Assembly: GCA_031269775.1 (NCBI GenBank) | Contig: JAISYQ010000005.1 | Coordinates: 1-64,000 of the forward strand | DNA: 64,000 bases | Direction: 5' to 3' | From: Streptococcaceae bacterium | GTDB lineage: Bacteria > Bacillota > Bacilli > Lactobacillales > Streptococcaceae | Shown: positions 53,027 to 61,424 of the stretch, piece after piece | Numbering within the stretch: position 1 is the first letter of the stretch | Layout of the letters: each line of letters starts with the position of its first letter | Position numbers and translations under genes: made by a program | Notes under the pieces: model-generated | What the model was told of the DNA's origin: nothing | The model's input: only the letters and a program-made list of their open reading frames with translations | The model's database searches: none

Positions 53027-53210
53027 TTCTGATATTTGCTTATTTTAATCAATTGTATCACAAATCAATATTTAGAAATTTTAATTTTTAACAAACTCTA
53101 AGACAGAAGAAAAAAATAATTGCCAAACCATGCAACTAAAATTGCTAGTACGATTTCGTCAAATTTAAACCTCACTTTGAATTTGACATATAAAATATAT
53201 TTATGATTTT

Positions 53211-53969
53211 ATGACATATTTAAAATAGAACAATTGAACGTAAGTTTAAGAAGGCAGCCAAATTTTTTAAAGTTGTTTTATTGACTGGAACTAGACAAGT
53301 CGGAAAAACAACAGTTTTACAATATTTAGCAAAAAGGGAAAATATTGGTAGAAATTACGTTACGTTTGATGATCCTGATACTAGAAAAATGGCAAAAGAA
53401 GATCCGCAGCTTTTCTTTCAAATTTATAAATTGCCTTTGATTATTGATGAAGTACAATATGTACCTGAAATTTTTTCATAAATTAAACTAATTGTAGATA
53501 AAAGTGATAAAAAGGGTTTAATATGGCTTACTGGTTCTCAACATTTTGAGATGATGAAAAATGTTCAAGAAACTTTAGCAGGACGTATTGGCATTTTACA
53601 AATATATAGTATAACAACTCAAGAAATAAGAGGAATTAAAAACAATTATTTAGTGGATTATTCCTATAATTCTCTAAAAATAAATCAAGAAAGATCTGCC
53701 AAATTGTTGTATGATAATATATTTGAAAATATCTTTAAAAGCGGAATGCCAGAGATAATTACTGCTGATGGTGAAGAAAGACAAATTTATTATGATACTT
53801 ACATTAATACATTTTTAATGCGCGATGTTGTGGAAATTGGAAGAATAACAAAAATTTTTGAATTTAGAAAATTTTTAAGTGCATTAGCTGCTGTGATTAA
53901 TCAAAGAGTAAATTTTTCGACATTAGCACAACATGTTGGTCTTTCTGATATTACTATTAAAGATTTGTA
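53211..53969 (+). pseudogene. Broken AAA ATPase of the DUF4143 type
   Basis: Remnant of a P-loop ATPase of the family whose members carry a C-terminal DUF4143 domain. The coding signal begins MTYLK at 53211, shifts frame near 53226, continues through Walker A LTGTRQVGKTT and Walker B PLIIDEVQY, meets a TAA at 53479, and resumes with WLTGSQ and LAGRIG. It ends at LSDITIKDL about 53966, where the intact family continues for a further 100 or so residues. Frameshift, nonsense and truncation together show it is dead. Confidence 0.85.
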
Positions 53970-54259
53970 ATTTGATATATTGATATAACACAAATAATTG
54001 GGCCATCGTTAAAGAAATAAGAGCATGATGCTTCCGGTTACCTTGCACAATCCTGCTTCGTTTCATCATAACATCACTTGATGCATTGGTTAAAGAGGAG
54101 AATGCATCTTCAAGGCCTGCCCTCTTTATATTTTGGGTTATCTGCTTTTGATTCACGCTAAACGCATGTAGAAATTCTAAAATAGGAATCAATATAGACT
54201 GACTACTGACATTTAAACCAATTTCCCTATACAATCAAAATAAAAAATAGGAGCCAGTC
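53970..54259 (-). other. Unidentified remnant between the ATPase and IS pseudogenes
   Basis: A minus-strand frame of about 80 residues is open here from a TTG (54234). Its protein-like stretch includes SSDVMMKRSRIVQGNRKHHA followed by ISLTMAQLFVLYQYI. It runs on into the antisense of the broken ATPase and lacks a good start, so it is probably the end of another decayed gene, perhaps a transposase. I do not recognise it. Confidence 0.3.
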
Positions 54260-55384
54260 ATGAACGAATTCATGTCCTATCTTCAAACAATCGAAAACAC
54301 TCGACAAGTAAGCAAAATAAATATAGCATTGGCGAAATAATTCTCCTTGTTTTAATCGGCCAACTAGTTGGTGCAGAAGGTTTTACGCAAATCGAGCTTT
54401 ATCTTAAGCATCATGAAAGCAGTCATTCGCAAGTTTCTTCCGCTTGAAAATGGCATTCCCTCGCATGACACGATGGAGAAGAGTTATTGCGCTTATTAAA
54501 CCTAATGTGATGGCAGAACTGCAACGAAAATGGCTACACCTTCAAGCAACGAAAAAGACAGATAAAATCAAGAAATTGGTTAACATTGACGGAAAAACCA
54601 TCCGTGGAAGTCACCATCAAGATCAAAATTCGCTCCACATCGTTTCTGCTTATTCAGACGCCAATGGCTTGTGTTTAGGGCAGCTACCAACGGAAGAAAA
54701 AAGTAATGAGATAACAGCTATTCCTAAGCTAATTGCTCAACTAGATTTAAAAGATACAATTATTACTATCTGTGCCTAGGTACGCAGAAAAGGATTGCCG
54801 CAACGATTCTGAAAAATAAGGCTGATTATTGCCTGGCAGTAAATGAGAACCAAAAATATCTCTATGAGGATCTTAAAGATTACTTATGTGACGAGCAGTT
54901 TTAAGAACAGTTAAAGCAAGATGATAAGTATTTTAGTACGATCGAAAAAGCTCGCGGGTAAGTTGAGATACGAGAATATTTCGTGACAACTGATGTTCAG
55001 TGGCTTAATGAGCGCAATCCTGGTTGGGAGAATTTGAAGGCTATTGGCATGATAACTAATACTATTAGGCGTGATGACCAGGTGATAGTCGAAAGTCGTT
55101 ATTTTATTTTGAGCCTCGATGTTTCGGTAGAGGAGTTTGCGAAGTGTGTGCGAGGTCATTGGAAGATTGAGAGTATGCATTGGCTTTTAGATGTGGTGTT
55201 TAGGGAGGATGCCAGTCATGTTCTGAATAAAAATGCCGCTCAAAATTTGAATATTTTGAGGAAGTTGGCGCTGGCTGTTTTGAAAGGTATGACTTTTGAT
55301 AGGCCGAGATTGAGCTATAGGAATAAAATTTTTAGCTTTGGATTGAAGCCTGAAAGATATTTGAGACAGTTGTTTGAAATGTAG
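54260..55384 (+). mobile_element. ISAs1-family transposase pseudogene
   Basis: Pieces of one DDE transposase read in several frames: MNEFMSYLQTIENTRQVSK (54260), then GEIILLVLIGQLVGAEGFTQ in another frame, LVNIDGKTIRGSHHQDQN near 54575, ADYCLAVNENQKYLYEDLK, and the C-terminal part with RGHWKIESMHWLLDVVFRED to 55384. At least one frame change near 54340, another near 54450, and in-frame stops near 54778, 54903 and 54960 break it. The DGKxxRGS and HWxIE...LDVxFxED motifs are typical of the ISAs1 group. I could not define terminal repeats. Confidence 0.85.
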
Positions 55385-55485
55385 GTGTTTTAAAAATTTT
55401 AAGAGTTTTGAAGTGGGGGATTGGAAGCTTTCATGCGTTTGACGTGGAATTAAGTAAACTTACCTTGTCAATGCTTTAAGATCCT

Positions 55486-55661
55486 GTTAACAATCTCAAG
55501 TGAAGTGAATTTTTACTTCTAATCCCTTGATAATGAAGCTTAAGTTCGCATGAGATATTGGAGCAGCTTTCTGGAAATAAATCCAGAGAAAAAGGCTCCA
55601 TATTGCTATTTGCAATTATCATACGAACACTCATTGTCAAGGGCGGTAAAAAATTGTTAAC
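55486..55661. repeat. Fold-back (hairpin-forming) element with inverted ends
   Basis: The two halves are imperfect reverse complements. Outer ends GTTAACAAT/ATTGTTAAC pair, then CCCTTGATAATGA with TCATTGTCAAGGG, then GGAGC with GGCTCC, with CTGGA/TCCAG at the tip. The whole 176 nt could fold into one long stem. A related CCTGTTAAC-xATCTC end appears at about 60022. It may be a non-autonomous mobile element or structured RNA. Confidence 0.6.
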
Positions 55662-55732
55662 TCGTAAATGACTAAAAATTTTGGGACATTTTCATTGAGC
55701 AGCGACTGTTTTGTGTGAGACAATTCATTAGG

Positions 55733-55762
55733 TTGACAAAATCAAAAAAGGGGGGGTATAAC
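55733..55762 (+). promoter_or_regulatory. Promoter of the circular bacteriocin operon with a G7 spacer tract
   Basis: A consensus -35 TTGACA and -10 TATAAC are separated by 18 nt whose last seven bases are all G, just before the -10. Homopolymer tracts inside spacers can change length by slippage and alter promoter strength. Confidence 0.65.
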
Positions 55763-55772
55763 GAATAATTAT

Positions 55773-55788
55773 CAGAAGGCGCCTTCTG
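55773..55788. promoter_or_regulatory. Perfect 16-bp palindrome at the predicted transcription start, candidate operator
   Basis: CAGAAGGCGCCTTCTG is a perfect palindrome beginning about 10 nt after the -10 hexamer. It is GC-rich in an AT-rich context. It could bind a dimeric regulator or form a small 5'-UTR hairpin. Confidence 0.45.
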
Positions 55789-55847
55789 TGGTTTCAAAAG
55801 ATTTTGTGTAGTTTTGTGGAAAAATAAACAGAAAGGAAAATGAAAAA

Positions 55848-56165
55848 ATGATACGGAAAAATAAAATTTCTTTTATTTTCATGATATTTTCGGGAACCTT
55901 GTTTAGCTTGATTACCATTTTTAAAATTTTACAAATAGTTCCTATTTTTTATTTAGCCAAAGAGTTTGCTATTCCAAGTACGGCTGCTGTTATAGCTGTT
56001 GACGTCATTGATAATGGCATGACATTAGTTTCCGTTGCTGCTGTTATAACCGCTATTGGGACTGGTGGAGCTTCGCTTGTTGCTGCTGCAGAGGGACAAG
56101 CTCTTCGAGCATTTATCAAGAGTCAAATCAGAAAAATAGGGAAAAAAGCGGTAATTGCTTGGTAA
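55848..56165 (+). CDS. AS-48-like circular bacteriocin precursor
   Basis: A 105-aa protein with the same length and layout as the enterocin AS-48 precursor: a hydrophobic leader of about 35 residues ending PIFY, then a 70-residue mature part starting LAKEFAIPS and ending KKAVIAW. AS-48 likewise has MAKEFGIPA and KRAVIAW at these points. The mature peptide (about 55953-56162) would be head-to-tail joined Leu36 to Trp105 and form a five-helix membrane-permeabilising bundle; mid-sequence TAIGTGGASLVAAAEG also matches the family. ATG has AAAGGA at 10 nt. It is followed by B, C, C1 and D homologues. Confidence 0.93.
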   Translation: MIRKNKISFIFMIFSGTLFSLITIFKILQIVPIFYLAKEFAIPSTAAVIAVDVIDNGMTLVSVAAVITAIGTGGASLVAAAEGQALRAFIKSQIRKIGKKAVIAW

Positions 56166-56181
56166 ACATTTGATCTTATAT

Positions 56182-56342
56182 TAGATCTTCTCAGAAACTA
56201 GATGTAGAGAATCTCGTTTTCTTTTTCCCTGATATATTGTCAAAAAGCCTCGAAATAGCACAACTATTCTTACGATTTTTTCCTTGTATCAAGAAAAAAT
56301 TGAAACGAATTCTCGTTATACCCTAGTTTTCGAGAAAATCTA
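56182..56342. repeat. MITE-like repeat, internally deleted copy B
   Basis: 161 bp bounded by inverted ends (TAGATCTTCTC-x-GAAACTAG on the left; TAGATTTTCTCGAAAACTAG reversed on the right). It shares the outer arms and the core CAAAAAGCCTCGAAATAG with copies A and C but lacks about 60 bp of the middle. It occupies most of the gap between the bacteriocin gene and its maturation genes, so it may influence read-through. Confidence 0.8.
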
Positions 56343-56393
56343 TTAATAAATATACTAACTAATTCTATTAAAACAAAAGAGAAGGAAATATCG

Positions 56394-58097
56394 ATGAAGC
56401 TTGTACATTTAATTTTAAAAATTCGCTTAATTCAGCAAACAAGCCTATTGAAACAATTTTTGATCAATTATGATCGAAGAATTTCCATGAAGTTTTATGT
56501 GCTCTTAAGCTTCACTTCAGAGTTATTTTCTTCTTTGATTTTAAGCGTAGGTAGTTATCATTTCTTTTTGCATAATTTTTCTCTAAATTACCGATTTTAT
56601 ATCTTTTTCTTAATCATTTTAGGAATTTTTAAAGGATTGATTAATTATCGTAAAACGCATGTATTTCCTTTTGAAGAATTTAGAAAACTTAGTCCAAAAA
56701 GCGTAAAAAGCACGAGCAAAATTCTTTTACTCGCCGATATAATATATCAGTTTCTTTTTTCATCTACTGTTTTCTGGATGCTAATTTTGTTTAGTTTGAT
56801 AAGTCTTTCAAAAATTTGGCAAAAACTTATTCTCCTTCCTGTTATGTTTTTGATTTATTTATCATTTTACTATCTTAGCAATCGTTTAATGGGCGCCTAT
56901 GCATACCATAAACAAGGACGAAAAATTGGCCTATTGCAATTATTTACCTATTTGTTGAGCAGTGCTTTTTGGTTTTTGCTTGGAAAAGCAATCATTGTTT
57001 TTATTTATGCTAATATCTATTTTTCCCTTTGTAAGCATATTAACCGATTAGAAGATTTTTTAAACAAAGAAGTTTCTCATCAATGTGCAAAAGAAATTTT
57101 AGATTTTTATATCAATGGCATTAAACATTTTGTATGTGAGTTTGCATCAATAATGAATCAAATCAATATTCAAAGTTTGTTGTTTGGCTTATTTATTCTT
57201 GTTTTTTTGGTAATTCTTGCATTTTTTTTACCAATTCATTTTTTGCCTACCAATAAAAATATTTTCATTACCAATAAGTATGATTTTTGCAACATTTATA
57301 CACATATTTTATATTGTTTTGTTAAAAAATGTGCCCATCATATGTTATTGAAAAATAATCTTTTGACCCTTAAAAGTAAGAGATGGTTATTTGCTAACAA
57401 TTTTTTCGAGAATTGTTTTATTACTTATGAATCGTGGGTGTATTTTGGAGTAGGCACTACTATTATTTTCCTAATAAAAAATGATCCTATTTCTCAAGCA
57501 CAAGTCTTAATTTGGATGAATTTGTTAATGATGGGAAATCAAAGTTATCAAGTTAGGGATAATTTATATCCTTATTTTTCCTTTAGTATTGAGAGAAAAC
57601 AGTTTTCATTGATTCGATCTATGCCAAATGGATTGGAAAAACTCTTTATGCAAAAATTATGGATTTTTCGAATGCTTTTTACTTCTTCAACCATCGTTTG
57701 GATTGGACTAAACGTTTTCTTTTTTTGTTCGACAAATCTTAATCTCATTTATTTTTTACAAGTACTTTTAGTAATTGTTCTGGGATTTTACATTTATCCT
57801 TTAATCCAAATGTATATGGTTCCTTTGGCAACAAAAATAGATTTTAACAATGAAGCTGAAATTGGAAAGTCAAAAGATGAAGTAATCATTCTTGAAAAAT
57901 TTCAAAAAATTCCACGTAAAATTTTGATTCGAGTAATCACGTGGGTTACAATTAGTTTTCTTTTTATTGGCAATTCATGGAAAAGAATACTGTTACCTAT
58001 GGAAGTGCTATATCTTTTGATTGCGACTTTTTTGATTTCGTATATTTGTCAAAAAATTCTTGTCAAAGGGTTGGTAAAAATAAATGAACTCAAGTGA
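56394..58097 (+). CDS. AS-48B-like membrane protein for circular bacteriocin maturation
   Basis: A 567-aa very hydrophobic protein with roughly ten membrane helices spread over the chain. Size, position directly after the precursor and overlap with the next gene match As-48B, the large membrane protein essential for production of AS-48 and thought to act in maturation or circularisation; its chemistry is not settled. ATG with AAGGAAA upstream. It overlaps the following gene by 14 nt. I see no classical protease motif. Confidence 0.85.
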   Translation: MKLVHLILKIRLIQQTSLLKQFLINYDRRISMKFYVLLSFTSELFSSLILSVGSYHFFLHNFSLNYRFYIFFLIILGIFKGLINYRKTHVFPFEEFRKLSPKSVKSTSKILLLADIIYQFLFSSTVFWMLILFSLISLSKIWQKLILLPVMFLIYLSFYYLSNRLMGAYAYHKQGRKIGLLQLFTYLLSSAFWFLLGKAIIVFIYANIYFSLCKHINRLEDFLNKEVSHQCAKEILDFYINGIKHFVCEFASIMNQINIQSLLFGLFILVFLVILAFFLPIHFLPTNKNIFITNKYDFCNIYTHILYCFVKKCAHHMLLKNNLLTLKSKRWLFANNFFENCFITYESWVYFGVGTTIIFLIKNDPISQAQVLIWMNLLMMGNQSYQVRDNLYPYFSFSIERKQFSLIRSMPNGLEKLFMQKLWIFRMLFTSSTIVWIGLNVFFFCSTNLNLIYFLQVLLVIVLGFYIYPLIQMYMVPLATKIDFNNEAEIGKSKDEVIILEKFQKIPRKILIRVITWVTISFLFIGNSWKRILLPMEVLYLLIATFLISYICQKILVKGLVKINELK

Positions 58098-58614
58098 AAA
58101 AAAATTACGACCTTGGGTAAAAGGATTTTTTTATTTATCGGGAAGTGTTTTTTTAAGCGGAATTTTTTTAGGCAGTGCGTTAGGAGTTTCACTTTCTTCT
58201 CTAGAATCTCATGCCATCAAAACAAGTTTTTGGGAGCTCTTTACTCACAATGTCAAAGTTTGTCTTTTTATCTTAATAATCGGCGGAGTGACAGGTAGTA
58301 TTTACTCATATTTTATAATTTTTATAAATGGATTTTTGATTGGAAAATTATTATGTTTTCTTTATTCAATAAGGGAACTTAAACAAGTTATTTCAGGCCT
58401 TTTACCTCATTTTTTCTTTGAAGTTTTTGGATTAATGATCTTCAGTACTCTTAGTAGTCTTCCGTTATTTATAGGTTATCAAATGCTGAGAACAGAAAAT
58501 TATCAACTTTCTGCAAAATTTTTTCGAGTGTTATTCTACGGTTTGTTGATAGGATTTGTTTTGATTTTTATAGCTGCTTTGATTGAAGTAAAAATTAGTA
58601 AGGTCAATTTTTAA
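58084..58614 (+). CDS. AS-48C-like DUF95/SpoIIM-type membrane protein
   Basis: A 176-aa protein with about four or five helices. The pattern LFILIIGGVTGSIYSYFIIF, with GFLIGKLL after it and PHFFFEVFGLMI later, is the DUF95/SpoIIM signature shared by membrane proteins of many circular bacteriocin clusters, where they help secretion or immunity. Translation is coupled to the B gene by a 14-nt overlap. Confidence 0.88.
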   Translation: MNSSEKKLRPWVKGFFYLSGSVFLSGIFLGSALGVSLSSLESHAIKTSFWELFTHNVKVCLFILIIGGVTGSIYSYFIIFINGFLIGKLLCFLYSIRELKQVISGLLPHFFFEVFGLMIFSTLSSLPLFIGYQMLRTENYQLSAKFFRVLFYGLLIGFVLIFIAALIEVKISKVNF

Positions 58615-58634
58615 AAAAAGGAGTCTTTTTTCAT

Positions 58635-59024
58635 ATGAACAAAAAAATTGCTGTGGTGATCATTTTAAGTGCACTTTTCCTAAGTAATAGTTTATTGTAC
58701 ATCTATGTTCTGAATGAAAAAAATCATTATAGTATTTCTTTTTTTATAATCACTTGGATAGTAGCTATTGTACTTCTTATTCCTATTTTTATGATGATTA
58801 GCTTATTGTTGATTTGCCTTATTGGTTTGGTAATAAGCCTCATCAATAAGGACTATCTTTTTAAGAGATTGTATTTGACGGTTGCTGTATTCAATAGTCT
58901 TCAATTGCTTATGAATATTTTTTTAATTGTGTTAAGTCCAAAAGAAAAAATTTCAACACCCTTTATTTTTAGTTGGAATTTCCTTTTAAATGTAGGAGGA
59001 ATCTTTTTTTTCGAAAAATATTAA
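58635..59024 (+). CDS. AS-48C1-like membrane protein, 3' end frameshifted
   Basis: A 129-aa hydrophobic protein with about four helices (7-25, 33-70, 80-100, 108-125). It ends abruptly after GGIFFFEKY within a run of eight T (about 58994-59001). With one more T the frame would read on through RKILIDYVKVSKIASNVIAI and another membrane helix to a TGA at 59123-59125, overlapping the GTG of the ATPase gene. That would give about 163 aa and normal coupling. It is either a mutation, a sequencing slip or slippage-based expression. ATG has AAAGGAG upstream. Confidence 0.8.
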   Translation: MNKKIAVVIILSALFLSNSLLYIYVLNEKNHYSISFFIITWIVAIVLLIPIFMMISLLLICLIGLVISLINKDYLFKRLYLTVAVFNSLQLLMNIFLIVLSPKEKISTPFIFSWNFLLNVGGIFFFEKY

Positions 59025-59121
59025 TAGATTATGTCAAAGTAAGTAAAATCGCTTCCAATGTTATTGCCATTATAATACTTATTTTATCTATAGGAAATCT
59101 AGTAATAGGAGTTGTTCTAAG

Positions 59122-59775
59122 GTGAATTTATCCATTAAAGATCTGGAATATAGTTATAATAAAACAGCAAAAGTGTTTAATCATTTGAATTTAAATTTTA
59201 AAGATGGAAAAATCTATGCCATTGTTGGAGAAAATGGTATTGGGAAAACAACATTATTAAATCTTTTAGCAGGATTGTATTTACCGAATCATGGAAAAAT
59301 TTTGTATAATCAAAAATTGCTAACTCAAGAAGACATAAAAGCTCAAACAGCCTTTATTCCTTGTGATATTGATTTGTACCCCTTACTAGATGCTTACGAT
59401 CATATCCATTTGGTGGCCGAATTGTGGGAGATGAAAAAAGCAACTTATAAAAGATACAAAGAAAAAGTTTTAAAATGTTTACAACAACTTCATTTAAATG
59501 AATTGGATAAAGCTGTTGAAGAGTATTCAAGTGGAATGAAATACAAATTATATTTTTCTTTAATGTTCTCAAGGGACATTCAGATTTTGCTTTTAGATGA
59601 ACCTTTTAATGTATTAGATGAAAAAAGTCAAAAAATTGCAATGGAAATTATTCAATCAATAAAATCTAATATTTTGGTTATTTTCTCTTCACATCATAAG
59701 GCAACTATTAAACAGTTTGCTGATCAAACAATAGTTTTGAATAAAGAGATAAGATTTGCTCAGCAAAGTGTGTAA
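59122..59775 (+). CDS. AS-48D-like ABC transporter ATP-binding protein
   Basis: A 217-aa ABC ATPase: Walker A GENGIGKTT at about 33-41, signature EYSSGMKYKLYFS, Walker B ILLLDEPFNVLDE and the switch His in FSSHH. It would energise export and/or immunity with the neighbouring membrane proteins. The GTG start overlaps the end of the restored C1 frame. The small immunity gene D1 normally next in the AS-48 cluster is not visible downstream. Confidence 0.9.
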   Translation: MNLSIKDLEYSYNKTAKVFNHLNLNFKDGKIYAIVGENGIGKTTLLNLLAGLYLPNHGKILYNQKLLTQEDIKAQTAFIPCDIDLYPLLDAYDHIHLVAELWEMKKATYKRYKEKVLKCLQQLHLNELDKAVEEYSSGMKYKLYFSLMFSRDIQILLLDEPFNVLDEKSQKIAMEIIQSIKSNILVIFSSHHKATIKQFADQTIVLNKEIRFAQQSV

Positions 59776-59917
59776 ATCTTATTTCTCTATGTCCTGAAAT
59801 GACATTGAAATATTAATAGGCCTGTTACAAGATTTAGGTTCATAAACATGATATTTTTATCCAAAAAACTTGGATTCATTGAACATCCTGCGAAACTAGA
59901 AATGCTATGATCAATTT

Positions 59918-60016
59918 ATGAAAATCGATCAAGCAAAAAATTTAAAAAATAAAGATTTTCGACGTTTGGTTGGCATTAAACGTAAAACCTTTATAAAAAA
60001 ATGGGCAAAATCCTAA
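59918..60016 (+). pseudogene. N-terminal remnant of an IS5-type transposase
   Basis: A 32-codon frame reads MKIDQAKNLKNKDFRRL then VGIKRKTF, which resembles the N-terminal helix region of IS5-group transposases. After that the sequence diverges and stops. No remainder of the transposase is found downstream. Confidence 0.55.
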
Positions 60017-60788
60017 GAGCCTGTTAACGATCTCCATAATTGCGAATTTTAGGATAATTTCTTGCCTTTGTAAGAAATTTTGAAAACAAAATTTCTTTTA
60101 TCCATTACCTAGAAGCCGTGCCTCTAGCGTCAAAAAGCCTCGAAATAGAAACAACGTATCTTTAAGTTTTTTTCCTTGTATCAAGAAAAAATTGAAACGA
60201 ATTCTCGTTATCCCCTAGTTTCAGATGAAGTCTATTATCTTCTCCATTTATTGAGGGTATGCTATTTCAACAGACGAATTATAAGAACCCAGAATCTATG
60301 GCCATCAGCAGGGTTATACATTTCAATTTCAGGTGGTGGCCTATTATCATTATAACTCAAAGCCACATAAGTTATAAGAAAACGAATTTGTCAAAATTTC
60401 TAATAAATTGGGAAGTTGCCAAAAATTTGCCTGATTGACCAATTTCCTTAAACTTTGCTTGAATTGTAAACTGAAAGGCAAGATCATTTGTCGTTTGGAG
60501 AAAAATTAACAGGTCTAAGATCTCTCCTTTAACAGCCAGCCCTAAAATAGATTTTTAATTCTTTATTCAAAGTCAAGACAGTACGCCAGATTTAAGTTTT
60601 AAGCTCATGAGCTCACGAGAAAAAAGTTTGAATAATAATTATAAGCTTTGTAGTAAGCTGATATGATCCATGATTCTTAACCTTCGTAACTTAGGCAAGT
60701 TGCTTTATCTTCGAGCAATAGATCAATTTTTCTGTTCAACATAGCAATTATCATTTTTTATAGGAGCTGCTTTTGGTGTAAATTTTAG
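60017..60788. other. Gene-free stretch between the two bacteriocin cassettes
   Basis: No convincing gene. It carries repeat copy C (60092-60237). A 34-codon minus-strand frame at 60262-60366 with a GTG start and no ribosome binding site is not supported. Confidence 0.6.
60092..60237. repeat. MITE-like repeat, 5'-truncated copy C
   Basis: About 145 bp closely match the reverse complement of the left part of copy A, including CTAGAAGCCGTGCCTCTAGC, the core AAAAAGCCTCGAAATA and the end ...CTAGTTTC-x-GTCTATTA. The outer left arm of the full element is replaced by unrelated sequence. Confidence 0.8.
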
Positions 60789-61424
60789 TCAAAGTGCTAT
60801 AACACGCTGACAATTTTCTGCTACTTTATTGTCATGAGTTACGATAATAATCGTTTTGCCTTTTTTATTTAACTGAAATAAAATTTCCAAGATCTCATCT
60901 CGATTTTTATCATCCAATGCCCCGGTAGGCTCATCAGCCAAAATCAATTGACTGGGTTTTAAAATACTCCTGGCAATGGCGACGCGTTGCTGCTCACCAC
61001 CTGAAATTTCAAAAATTTTTAAGTTTTGATAATTTTTAAGACCAACTTGTCTTAACGCATCATCAATCAAACTTTCCTTATCTTTTTTTATTTTCTTTAC
61101 GTATTTTAATGCCATCAGCAAATTTTCTTTAACGGTAAAATTATCAACTAAAGCAAAATTTTGAAATAAATAAGAAATTTTTTCTCGAATAATTTTATTA
61201 GATTGCTTTGAATTGATTTTAGGTACAAGCTGATCAAAGATTAAATACTCTCCGTGTTCAACAGGTTCAATTAAACCGATAGTGTTTAATAAAGTAGTTT
61301 TTCCTGAGCCACTAGGACCGGTAATTGCGATCATATCCCCTTCTAAAATTTCTAAATTAAAATTATCAAAAATAACTTTTTGCCCAAATTTTTTGGAAAA
61401 GTTTTTAATACTTACTACATTCAT
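60789..61424 (-). CDS. ABC transporter ATP-binding protein of a lactococcin-972-type cassette
   Basis: A 211-aa MacB/LolD-type ATPase: Walker A GPSGSGKTT, Q-loop YLFQNFALVDN, signature ISGGEQQRVAIARS, Walker B LILADEPTGALDD and the switch His in VTHDN. Its ATG overlaps the permease stop (ATGA), with GAAGAAGG upstream. ATPases of this size paired with a large FtsX-like protein accompany lactococcin 972-type bacteriocins and probably give export or immunity. Confidence 0.93.
   Translation of the reverse strand: MNVVSIKNFSKKFGQKVIFDNFNLEILEGDMIAITGPSGSGKTTLLNTIGLIEPVEHGEYLIFDQLVPKINSKQSNKIIREKISYLFQNFALVDNFTVKENLLMALKYVKKIKKDKESLIDDALRQVGLKNYQNLKIFEISGGEQQRVAIARSILKPSQLILADEPTGALDDKNRDEILEILFQLNKKGKTIIIVTHDNKVAENCQRVIAL

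Larger units (their letters stand above)
55385..55847. other. Intergenic stretch before the circular bacteriocin gene
   Basis: No gene. It holds the end of the IS remnant, a 176-bp fold-back element (55486-55661), the promoter at 55733-55762, a 16-bp palindrome (55773-55788) and the ribosome binding site AAAGGA of the bacteriocin gene. Confidence 0.7.

Noticed and set aside
60262-60366. A 34-codon minus-strand frame in the gap after repeat copy C
   Set aside because: GTG start with no ribosome binding site and no recognised similarity; possibly a fragment, but not supportable.
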